Source: Pelargonium nanum
Lineage: Eukaryota; Streptophyta; Magnoliopsida; Geraniales; Geraniaceae
Reading direction: 5' to 3'
Assembly: GCA_036897485.1 (NCBI GenBank)
Contig: JAYMTF010001020.1
Span: forward strand, 1 to 27,200
DNA length: 27,200 nt
In this document: piece by piece, positions 11,226-21,500 of the stretch
How positions within the stretch are numbered: the first letter of the stretch is position 1
How the letters are laid out: the number at the start of each line of letters is the position of its first letter
The notes under the pieces: model-generated
The model's input: the letters and a program-made list of their open reading frames with translations, nothing else
Databases searched by the model: none
What the model was told of the DNA's origin: nothing
Made by a program: the position numbers and the translations under genes

Positions 11226-14200
11226 TCAGAAAGTGGTGTGCCAGATAGCTCCATCATCCTCACCACATCGCTGGTGCACTTCCTCCATTCTCTCCACTGA
11301 TTTGCAAATGCCACTGCAGCTCCAATCAAACGAAGCCGCACATGGATTCCCTGCTTGAGCCTTCCACTCGCATTCTGCAGCCCACCAGTATATATATATA
11401 ACAACATATGGTATATTGGATATGAAATGCATGATACATAGATAAGTGAAACAAGTGTTTACCCGGGGGAGTCCCACAGCACAGACTTCGATCATCAATG
11501 TGCTCGACATCAAGACCGATAAACCAAGAACCCAGAGAGACATCTTCGTTTGCAAATCTATGAAGTATGTGCCTATAAAGGAAAGAGACCATATACTAAC
11601 AGTTTCAACTTTCAAGTCATAGATACTACAAGTGTATTATGTATATATTATTAGATGATGTTCTGATGTTAAGGGCTTACCTATTTACTGATATATAGGT
11701 TGCCAAATCTTTTGAGAGAGCATATATTTGCCCTGTTGCGTGCCTAAAATACTTATTTCCCTCCTCGCCAAATTTCCAGTATTCTGGTTCGTGGTACTTG
11801 ACCCCTCTGCACAAGTTATCCAGTGTATCTGGTAAATGATACATACAAGAGATAGCTAACCCGGCAGATCACAGCAGTATGACTACTTACTTCTGTGCGA
11901 GGACAGGGCCAGACTTCATACAACCAATGTAAACACGGGGTTTAGATCTATGGCGAGCCAAGGTAGAACCCACCATACCTGTCGAAAATCCATAGAAATG
12001 CATTGTTCTCAAATTGCATATACAGTAACGTACTTTTATTCAAATCAGAGATGTGTGAGAATACTGATCAACTAACCAAGATTTATGTGAACATCATCAT
12101 CAACTTTGATGAAGAATTCGGCATCCCATATAGCAACGGCAGTTGAAAAGTAAATTTGGGTTTTTGAGGACAACTCGTGATATCCTTCTACATGGTTCTG
12201 CAAGATGAATAAAAGTTCAGGGATATTGGATTTTTTTTTTCACTGAGGAAAGTTCATCTTTGTTTTGAAGACTTTGAACTAGGAAAATTATAGCATGCAT
12301 CATGACAAATATTTGTTTTGCGAATTTTGTGTGAAACTAAAATAATCAAACAAAATGATGAGGTACAAGTAATAAAGAGTTAAAAAAGTAACATACAAGC
12401 CGCAGAAAATCTTTATGTTGCTCTTCTTCTGCCTCAATAGCACGATCCAAAACACCGCCTGGACTTGCACTGAAGATTACAAATTATTTGACATATATAA
12501 GACAAAATCAAGACCTGAATCAATTAAGACAAAAATATCACATAATAACCCCTTCAAAATCTCACATGAGTTACCTGTGCCCTATGACAAAACGTATTAT
12601 AATCCCCTTCTCTTTCTCTAACTTCTTTAACTCTTCTCCTAAAAAAACATCAGCAAAATGAGGGAACTAAATTATATTAAGACCTGATACAGTTCATGTG
12701 AGAGAACAAGCTTTTCATTCAACCTTGTGGCATCCAGGTTTGTCTGATCGAATCCCTGCGCTTTCTGCTACTAAACGCAGTCATGATTCCCATTACAATG
12801 AAAACCTTCTGACGCCTCTTTAATTGTTCATTTCCTGGTTTTATCACAATAGGAGATGCTTCTTCACTTTCACCTTTGGCAGCTCTAGCTGCAGCAAGCT
12901 GCATCTCCAAAGAGGAGATTGTTTTGTCCAAGGTCCTGAAAGAATTGTAACATAAATATATTTATTGTAAGAACCAAATCAAGGTATTAACAGTTATCAC
13001 AACATACATATGAATGCCTAACTTGGAGTCGTGTTAGACCAAAGTGAAGTTAAAAGCTGAAGTCATTGAGCAGGATAAAGAGAGTTACTTGATTACATCA
13101 TGAGTTTGTGAGACTTGAGAAAGGATGTCTCCTGGCTCAACAGAAGCCTCCTGCAATGACACAAAAAGAACCGTGTAAACAGATGATGAAAGAAATGGAA
13201 TCTACGGAAACATTGATCCCGTGACTTACATTCTTCTCACAATTAACTAAAGGACGGAGGGTTGTAATTTGTTGCTTTTCTGCTGCCGAAGGTTCGCTAT
13301 CTGTTTCAGTTGTATCGGGGATATCCCAAAATCTATAAACATTTAACCGATCGTTAAAACACATTTATAGAATGAAAAAGACTCAACTAGATGTGCAAGG
13401 ATAGGAAGGTGATATGGAAACAGACACCCCAACCAGCACAGAATGGTGCAGATTTCCCTATGCTTAATCTAGAAAAATAAATTCTGTAGAAACCAATACA
13501 TTAATTACACTTAATATAATATTAATGCAGCTCAATGCAAAGAAGTCCTTGTGAAATTATGAGCATTTACTGAAGTTGATCATATAACTGCAATCACAAA
13601 TTATTAGGTGTCTAAGCCATATGAAGCAAGAGATAAACTTGTGAGAAGCAACATTAATATTATGGATAATTGCCCACGCATCAGGTGGTTCGAGACTAAG
13701 ATTACGCAATATTATGAACAAATGCGTCATTTCATGAACTTCATGGCATTCAAGCCCACCTCACTGTATGCTTGAAATTGAATGAAGCCTAAAATGAAAC
13801 AAAGGGTCCGTATGTATAAACTGGATTGCACCCATGAATTGGGTTTGTATGCAGATTAAATATAAGCATCAACTGAGATGAAATGGAAATGGGCAGTTTC
13901 TATTCATAGGTAGAGTTACATCATCACACCAACATTCCATCTAAAAGGAAAATTCAAATGCAACCATTGTGTATGTAGAACTGTAGAAAGGCAAGCACAT
14001 TTTGTATGGGGTTCTTTCTAGGATAGCTTGAGATAAAGTTTGAAGAAATCTAAATACAAAACATGTCGTAATATACTACCCGTTATCTAATTCGAATAAA
14101 CTTTCCTAATTCATCTGCATTTTCTCATAAATCCACCATAACTTCCAAGCCTTTCTTTTCCTGTTTTAGTCCCTCAAACTCTTGAAATAGTTGATGTTGG

Positions 14201-14927
14201 CTGACATCAAACAATATTCAACTACTTGCTCACTGAAACCCCTAGGCTGCAGATCACTCTCAGACTCAGTCACCAGTTCAAGGGACTAATAAACTCTCTA
14301 AGCTAATGCAGCATGCAAGTTCTACACATCCGGAAATTAAAAATCCAAGTCAGAATGAATAAGGCCAGCATTGTCCAAAGTCCAAAAGCAAAACCAAGCA
14401 CCACCCGTTAACCACACAGTACTCAACACACAAGCCACTAAATCATCCAATCCAAGTACTCCAAATCTAGCTTTATCCATAAGCAAGTGAAGCACCACTG
14501 CAGCCATTACATGCATTCTGGAATCCATTAAACAAGGTAACCAATTATAGTCAAGAGAACAGTGAATCCATTAGCCAAAAGGCCAAACTAAGTTAAAAAC
14601 AAAGCTTTTAGGCATTGTTCTGTACCAGACTGCCTGAATTCTCCGGTCATCCAAATGCAAAAAGAGAAGTGAAAAACAACAAATTGATTTACAGATCACG
14701 AAAAAACACTGAACCCCATTTTACATAAGAGCACAAAAATGTAAAAGCTGGTCTTTTCAAAAGAAGATCTTGAAGATTTAGTTCATGAGAGAGTGAGAGA
14801 GAGAGAGAGAAGGGACCTGCCTGTTGTTGACAACAAGAACTCCCAAGAAGAAGCTGGCAATGCAGAAGAGAGCAACCCATCTGGTGGAAAAACCAGTAAC
14901 AGGCTTGTTAGGCCTGCTGAGACCCAT
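11226..14927 (-). CDS. Beta-1,3-galactosyltransferase (GT31, DUF4094 type)
   Basis: Exons (minus strand): 14927-14821, 13332-13230, 13150-13089, 12935-12724, 12638-12575, 12469-12397, 12197-12077, 11978-11891, 11806-11681, 11572-11463, 11374-11226. They total 1215 nt, giving 404 aa. It is a type II Golgi protein: short cytosolic tail, membrane anchor at about residues 17-33, DUF4094 stem to about 110, then the Galactosyl_T domain. Landmarks are RRDSIRQTW (about 150-158), [13 protein letters not shown], the metal- and UDP-sugar-binding KVDDDVH (Asp240-242), [27 protein letters not shown] (about 325-333) and a conserved C-terminus with [14 protein letters not shown]. These enzymes add beta-1,3-galactose to glycoproteins, arabinogalactan proteins or N-glycans; the acceptor here cannot be told. 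Intron 1 must use a GC donor to keep frame. The length is normal for the subfamily and the gene looks intact. Confidence 0.95.
14788..14813. repeat. GA/CT microsatellite beside the GC donor of intron 1
   Basis: A run of GA dinucleotides with one interruption on the plus strand. In transcript sense it is a CT run starting about 10 nt inside galactosyltransferase intron 1. It is a simple repeat and likely to vary in length between individuals. Confidence 0.8.
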
Positions 14928-15178
14928 TTCTTCTACCAAAAGGCTTCAGCTTGAAGAAAGCTTCCACTTTTAACCCAGAGAGCGTTACAGGGAAGGAACA
15001 AGTGACGACCCCATTTGAGAGAGAGAAGAAAAGGGCACAGAGAAACAAAGTAAAGTCCTGATGAGGAGAGAAACAGAGACTGAAATTGAACTGAAATATG
15101 AAATACAGTACAATACAGGTAACGGGTTTGCTTTTTGTATAAACCCAATCAAAATCAGTGGGAGAATGGGCTGCTTCT

Positions 15179-15186
15179 TATTTATA
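15179..15186 (-). promoter_or_regulatory. TATA box of the galactosyltransferase gene
   Basis: The minus strand reads TATAAATA, about 250 nt upstream of the ATG at 14927. A start near 15150 would leave a 5' UTR of about 220 nt. Placement is by consensus and distance only. Confidence 0.5.
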
Positions 15187-17023
15187 TTCCATTTTGTTCA
15201 ATTGTTTTCTGTTTCCCACACAAACTTTAATAATAAAATAATGTTCTATAAATAAAAAAATAAAATAATGCAATGCCAAAAAGTCATTACTTTGATTGCC
15301 AATAATGCCCCCTATGATGTCTGCGCCGTGTCTCCTTTTTCTAGTATTAATTAATTACCATAAATTATGATTAATTCTTTATTCATTACTATTATTTTTT
15401 TAACGATATTCATTACTATTATAATTATACTATGATGCACGGATACGGATGGAATACAAAATACGATATGTCAATATCCATTTTTATATTATAAAATTAC
15501 ATATCTCATTAATTAGATAAAAGTAACGACAAACAAAATATTTTTTATATATCAAACTCATCTATAACAAAGATATATTTAGATAAATATGGGTATAGAT
15601 CTAAAATTAATAATATATCCAAATATGATTTAAATATAATAATAATAATATACCCAAAGAAGTTCTCTAGAGATCACTTAATAGTTAAAACATAGTCTCT
15701 TTGTGAGAGGTTGTGAGTTTAACTCCTTGAGTCGGGTGAGATTTTAAGGAGAGAGATACAAAAATCAAGAGCATTAATACACTAGATAGCAGTGAACAAT
15801 GGGAGCCTCGCTAAAACTTATCTCCCTCAAGAATACGGAGACTTAAGAGCTTCGAACTTAACAACACCAGTCATACCATGCGTAGGAGGCGAGGAAAGAA
15901 AGTAGGACCTATTATTGAAAAAGTTGTCCAGTGAGGCCCAAAAATATGCACCTACGGGTTACAAGAAAGTCATATAAAAAAATCATGCAATAACCATTTA
16001 TCATAAAAATCATATGTCATTTTAGAAGAAAAAAATATGTTAGAGAGCCTTCAAAGTGACTGCGAGCCCATCTCTCTTAGACAACTCGTTAATTTTGAAG
16101 ATGCAAGAAGATATAAAGAACATTTAAGCACATCTATAGACTCTACTCGAGGAGTGGACCCCAAATACAAGGCATGCTTGGTAACTCTTTGTATGTCATG
16201 ATACACAACACTTTAATCCAAGATGGAGTATCACTTCATTAACTTATAATGACACAAGTAACAACATCGAATACATAACAATATTTGAAGTTGGTGGAGA
16301 ACTCTTGACCAATGAGCTAGAGTCACGCCCTCAACAAGACGATGACACACTCTTCGAGGTAGAGATAAGCATGATACTCGTAGCAAAGTTGAGAACAATT
16401 CATACAAGCACTCCTCACTCAATCTGCATGTGCTTTTTTGGTAAGGATAGATAAGTCCGTCTAGTTCAATGTCAAACAAGAACCCAAAGAAATCCTCTAA
16501 GAATACATCAACTGCCTCATGATGACCATGAATATCTCTAAATTTATTATGTTAAACATGATTCTCTTACATTTACACCGAAAAGTAAATTTTAGTACAA
16601 CACATCACATAATGCACATTTTTCTTTTGTACAAATACGTTGGGTGATTGAGAATGAAATACTGCATCAACTTATCTCAAAGTGATCACCCGAAAAAAAA
16701 CTCGATATGCTCTATATGCAAATATTCGCCCGCTCACGCTTCTATATGGAAATAACATCGTCATTCTCTAGTCAATAGCATGCAGTATAACATCAATGGA
16801 TTCCATTTATAAAAACTCAGAGGACATTCAATGATTATTCGTGACACAAAATGATCATGATTCACGACATAGAAGCAAGTAATCAAAATTTGTATAAATT
16901 GAGCACAAAAAACACATGACCATAAGATTCATGAGTTGGTGAAACAAAACATTTAATCACCCATCCATCAACAATAATATCATGATAATATGTGGTAAAT
17001 AATACTTATATGATCCTAAATCA
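15187..17023. other. Intergenic DNA between divergent genes, partly repeat-like
   Basis: AT-rich spacer between the minus-strand galactosyltransferase gene and the plus-strand ubiquitin-fold gene. From about 15660 to 16500 the composition is more balanced. It contains GAGAGGTTGTGAGTTTAACT and an Arg/Leu-rich open frame on the minus strand (16231-16479), which look like diverged dispersed-repeat sequence. I could not find terminal repeats, coding domains or target duplications, so no element is named. Confidence 0.4.
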
Positions 17024-17030
17024 TATATAA
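17024..17030 (+). promoter_or_regulatory. TATA-like box of the ubiquitin-fold gene
   Basis: TATATAA about 90 nt upstream of the ATG at 17120. If used, transcription would start near 17055 and give a short leader of about 65 nt. The surrounding sequence is AT-rich, so the match is weak evidence. Confidence 0.35.
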
Positions 17031-17119
17031 CATGGCAGGAACATGATCAACTTAATCAAGAAGAAAGAACTAACAATTGAAATTACAAATTGATCAATAA
17101 TTAATTCCAGTAACTAACA

Positions 17120-17707
17120 ATGGAGGTGGAGATTCATGAAACTGGAAGTGGATTGAAGTTCAGCTTGCCAGTGAGTAACAGTGACACAGTCCTGAGCATC
17201 AAGAACAACATTGAGAAACAGAAATCCATACCTGCAGCCAAACAGACCCTCAAATTGAATGGCAACATCCTCAAAGACGACCAAATCATTAACCCGGGTC
17301 AGGACACGCCCATCGAGCTCGTGGTGGAACCCGAACCCGATCCGAGTGCGTATGAGAAGTGGAGGTCTCAAAACCAGGAGAAGATAGCGGCTCCATCAGG
17401 CGCAAGTGCAGCGAAGCCAAAGATAAGGATAAAGCTAACTCCACTGAGGCAGCCAGCTTCCGCCGGAGCGTCGTCGGAGCCTAAGACTAAAAGTCTAATC
17501 GGTGAAGGACGTGGTACTTATCTGAGGACCAACCCGTCTAGGTCTGCTTATAGTGCTGGTACAAGGGTTCTGATGCCGCCGCCAATGCCAGTCCAGCCGC
17601 CCGGAACAGGGACTGATTACGAGTACGAGCTCGACGACGACGAAGAAGATGACGATAATGATGACGTTGACGACGGAATAGATTACGACAAATGGTTTTC
17701 GCCTTGA
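17120..17707 (+). CDS. Ubiquitin-fold protein with acidic C-terminal tail
   Basis: Single exon, 195 aa; the start codon sits in good plant context (AACAATGGAGG). Residues 1-70 align with ubiquitin (SDTVLSIKNNIEKQKSIP, then LKLNGNILKDDQ) but end in an Ile-Glu-Leu-Val-Val strand followed by Glu/Pro, with no Gly-Gly. The domain is therefore an integral ubiquitin-like fold, not a conjugated modifier. Residues 89-124 are Ala/Lys/Pro-rich (KPKIRIKLTPLRQP). Residues 128-161 contain GEGRGTYLRTNPSRSAY and a Pro-rich MPPPMPVQPP. Residues 166-190 are almost all Asp/Glu with Tyr. A YEKW motif at 78-81 recurs as YDKW at 189-192. No membrane segment or signal peptide is seen. Coding GC is well above the flanks, supporting a real gene. 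I do not recognise a named family; binding to the proteasome or to ubiquitin-pathway partners would be inference from the fold. Confidence 0.85.
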   Translation: MEVEIHETGSGLKFSLPVSNSDTVLSIKNNIEKQKSIPAAKQTLKLNGNILKDDQIINPGQDTPIELVVEPEPDPSAYEKWRSQNQEKIAAPSGASAAKPKIRIKLTPLRQPASAGASSEPKTKSLIGEGRGTYLRTNPSRSAYSAGTRVLMPPPMPVQPPGTGTDYEYELDDDEEDDDNDDVDDGIDYDKWFSP

Positions 17708-18586
17708 TATAAATTCGTTATCTTTTGTTCATGGCTAGCTTTTTAAAAAGAAGTAAAAATAAAAACACTTATTTTGGATCAAACATACCATTTAAATAGA
17801 ATATTTATTTTAAAACAGAGAGAGTATTGCCATTCATTTACATCACTACCAATTCACCACCACTTTCGAAAATAAAACCCAACCTCACCTTTCAGCTTGG
17901 TACTCATTGTCATCACATCCACCACCACCACCGCTAGAGCCCAATTGCAAGAGCCTCTTTTTCGTAATTGGTTCCCTCTCGTTTTAACTATTATGTTTGT
18001 CTAGCGTCTTCTTTTCTTGTTTAAAAGATTTGGTCATGTGTAAAATAATAAATTAGCTATTGCTCACAAATTTGATACTAACCAACTTCTACTTATATTT
18101 CCTAAAATATAAACCAACTAGCAAAATTCCTAATTAGATGGTATTTTACTATTTTGTATTACTTTGTGTTTACTCAAAGTTTAAGATAGTGATATGTAGA
18201 TGAGTTTGTACTTGCATTTACAAAATTTGTGTTTTAGTTTCATGTGTTGTTGGACCATTTAAAAAGAAAACCATAATTATTTTCAAGTGATATAGTTTTG
18301 TAAAAACAATTGGTCATTAACTCGTACTCGAAATAACAATGTTTCTCACTCCAGATTAGAGAGAATCCAGAATGATATTAACCAACACGTTATAATTGGT
18401 CATTAACTCAACAATTGAATCTCCAGCTAGAACTCTTACACCAACACCGTCAATGGTGTGTTGTTCCATAACTCAGCACACCATTGCCCGAATTAAAATG
18501 TCCTTCTAATTCTCAGTGTTAGGGTTTGGTTCTCTTTTGATTCTTCTTCATCTTCACTGCTCTTACATGCAACCCCAGTCTCTGCA
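17708..18586. other. Intergenic spacer (ubiquitin-fold 3' flank and TDP1 promoter)
   Basis: AT-rich sequence with no open frame of interest. The left end should contain the 3' UTR of the ubiquitin-fold gene; about 18500-18586 is a C/T-rich leader of TDP1 (runs of TTCTTCTTCATCTTC). No clear TATA box is seen before TDP1, as is common for housekeeping genes. Confidence 0.5.
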
Positions 18587-21500
18587 ATGGCTCTTTCTAA
18601 TTCTCACCAGGTACTTCTGTTACCAATCACTTCAATTCTTCTACAAATTCTACATTTTTATTTTTCTGATTTTGCCGTCGTGATTGTTCCTGAATTTGGT
18701 GTACAGATTGCCTATTTAGTTCCACTTGATCAAGACCTAAAGGAAAATACTTCTCTTCCCAAGGTACCTCTCTCCCGAGGCCCTAACTCCATCGGCCGCA
18801 ACACCGTTTCTATGTCCGACAAGCGCCTCAGCCGCAACCACCTTACTCTTACTGCCTCGCCGGACGGCTCTGCCTCCGTCCTTGTGGTAATTTTGTGGAT
18901 TCACGTTCTCTCTGGCCTTCTTGCTTGTTTTTTTTTTTTTGTTTTGTTTGTTTGAGATATTTTGGGTGTGGCAATGTAGGAGGGTTCAAATCCAGTTGTG
19001 GTGAATAGTGGGGGTCAGAGGAGGAAGCTGTATTCTCAACAGAAGGAGACAATAGCTAATGATGATATTATAGAGTTGATTCCTGGGCATCACTTTTTTA
19101 AGTACTCAACACTTTCCGCCGGGAGCAATGCCCGTTCGCCTAACTTGCCGGAAAGGTCCTCCAATGGGGAGAAAAATGATGGAAGCCGAAAGAGGTCACG
19201 ATGTGCATCTGAAGATAAAGCTGTGAAATTGCAGGTGCTACTTGATTTCATGTTTGTTAATTGTATGTAGCTCGTTGGAGCTTCTAGTTAGTCCTTTGAG
19301 AAGGAAAGGTTTTATACATTGTGATGTTTAATTTAGAATGTACAGGTGGTTGATCTGGAGGACAGCAGCCAAGTACGAGAGAACTCTTTGGTGGCCGGAA
19401 GTTCTCGGAATTCTCAGTCCAAGGGAGACAGTCGTGTTGAAGCCATTCGGCATTTTCATGTCCCTGATGATAAATTGCCTTTGACCTTTCGGCTTTTACG
19501 AGTGCAAGGCCTTCCAGCATGGGCAAATACCTCTTCTGTTTCCATAGGAAATGTGATACAGGTAAAAATGCTTGTTCCAACACATACAAAATTTGAACTC
19601 ATGTATCTTGTAAATGCTAACCTTGTGGTCAGTGGGTTCTGTAGTAGTACTACATGGTGATGAAATCTTAGTTGAGTCTGAATTTAATTTCCATAAATTT
19701 GTACATAGTGGAAGGCTGTATCTTGAATTCTCGATAGATGACTAGACTACTATAGGACTAGCATTGGAAGTTAAGCTCTTTTTCTGTGGGTAATAGTGCA
19801 CAAAATGTATTGTATCTAGCAGTAGACAATTTTTTTTCCTTTATTTATTTGGTGCAAGAAATCATGAAGCCATTTATGGCTTATGTTGTGAAATAACTGA
19901 TATTCAAATTGTTGCATGTTAAATTGATGACCTTTAGATAGTTGGACTGAACGATGTAAGTTGGCATTCTCTTTCATGCTGTGTACATGCAAGTATATGA
20001 GCTATACTTGGGATCAGAAGTTATGTTTAAGAAATGGGATCAGAAGTCTTGATCGTTGTTTGTTTATGTTTTGGTAGGGAAATGTTATTGTTGCCCTACT
20101 GTCAAATTACATGGTCGACATAGATTGGCTATTAACTGGTAAGTCATATTCCTTCCAATGCAACCATTTTTGTTCCCAGTGGTTTCTGTGTTTACTTGGT
20201 TTAGTACCCTTTCTCACTTGTGTCAAGGAAACGGGTCGATATTATAGACTGACTACAACTTGTTGAGAAGTTGGTGCAAGTGCAGGTGCATGCAAATGCA
20301 CAGCTACTATTCATGATTTCATATATAGGCTTTACATGCTTCAATAGTCAAAGCGAGGCCAAAGAGCCAAAGCTAGAGATAACCGCTGCAGGTTTCGTAG
20401 TTAGTTGTGGGGGTGTTTATGCGCATCTTATCAAAGTTACTGGTTCCACTGTTCCTATTTCAGGGGCGGCTATTGTCTGCTAGCTCTTTCTGTAGCGAAA
20501 ATACCTCTTTTTTGATAGCTTAGAAGTTGTAAGGCGAGTATTTGTCCTACTTTCTATCCAAAGTAGGACTTATTGCCAGTACGATGAATATTGCTTTTCA
20601 TTAGAACTTGTTCTGCTTCCCATGACGGTGTACCACTTATTTGGTAATCAGGGTTGGTAACGTGTGTTGCTCTAAAGTGGATGCACTTCCGGATTAGTTT
20701 TTGTCGTATCATTTATAAATTTAGTTATCCGATTCTTACATTTTTCTTGGAATTGTTACACTCTTACCCTTGTAACTTAACTTATTCCCCCATTTCTGCT
20801 GTAGCATGCCCATTACTTGCAAAAGTCCCGCATGTATTGGTTATCCATGGGGAGGGTGATGGTACAGTGGAGCACATGAAGGTTTGTCTGTGTTCTCTAT
20901 TTCATATTAATCCCAACTTACTCATTCATAACTTTATTTAGGTCTCCATGATTTTAATTTTATCATCTATGTTTATTTTCTAGAGAAACAAACCAGCAAA
21001 CTGGATTCTGCATAAACCACCGCTGCCTATTTCCTATGGGACACACCATTCAAAGGCCATGTTTCTTGTCTATCCCCGAGGAGTGAGAGTTATTGTACAT
21101 ACGGCGAATTTGATACATGTTGACTGGAATAACAAAAGTCAAGGTTTGTGGATGCAAGATTTTCCCTGGAAAGATCAAAATAATCCGAGCAAGGGGTGTG
21201 GATTCGAAAATGACTTAATTGACTATCTCAGTGCATTGAAGGTATTGATGCTGTTAGTCTGTTACTTGTTTTGTGGAATCTGAAGTCTTAAAAGTACATA
21301 TTTAGCTTTCATTTGATATATCTCTAGTGATGTGCAAGTAAATATAGATAGAAGTCATAGTCTGAATTCCTCTTTATAATTCTGATCTCTAGAAAGAAAA
21401 ACTGTATAGATCACTTTTCACAGCATCTTAAAGTTGGTCAGTCCTAGAATTCCTATTGCCCCCCTTTAGATTTTGTCTCTGTTAGATGGTTTTCTTCCTC

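Noticed and set aside
11226-11615. Longer minus-strand frame running through galactosyltransferase exon 11 and intron 10
   Set aside because: Only its C-terminal part is coding; the upstream part is intron 10 and exon 10 in the wrong frame, as shown by phase and family similarity.
16231-16479. Minus-strand 82-aa open frame in the intergenic spacer
   Set aside because: Leu/Arg/Cys-rich with no family resemblance I can defend; it may be diverged repeat sequence but cannot be assigned.
18973-18995. GGTTCAAATCC, resembling a tRNA T-arm
   Set aside because: It lies in TDP1 exon 3 and codes for GSNP; no acceptor stem, D-arm or anticodon arm surrounds it.
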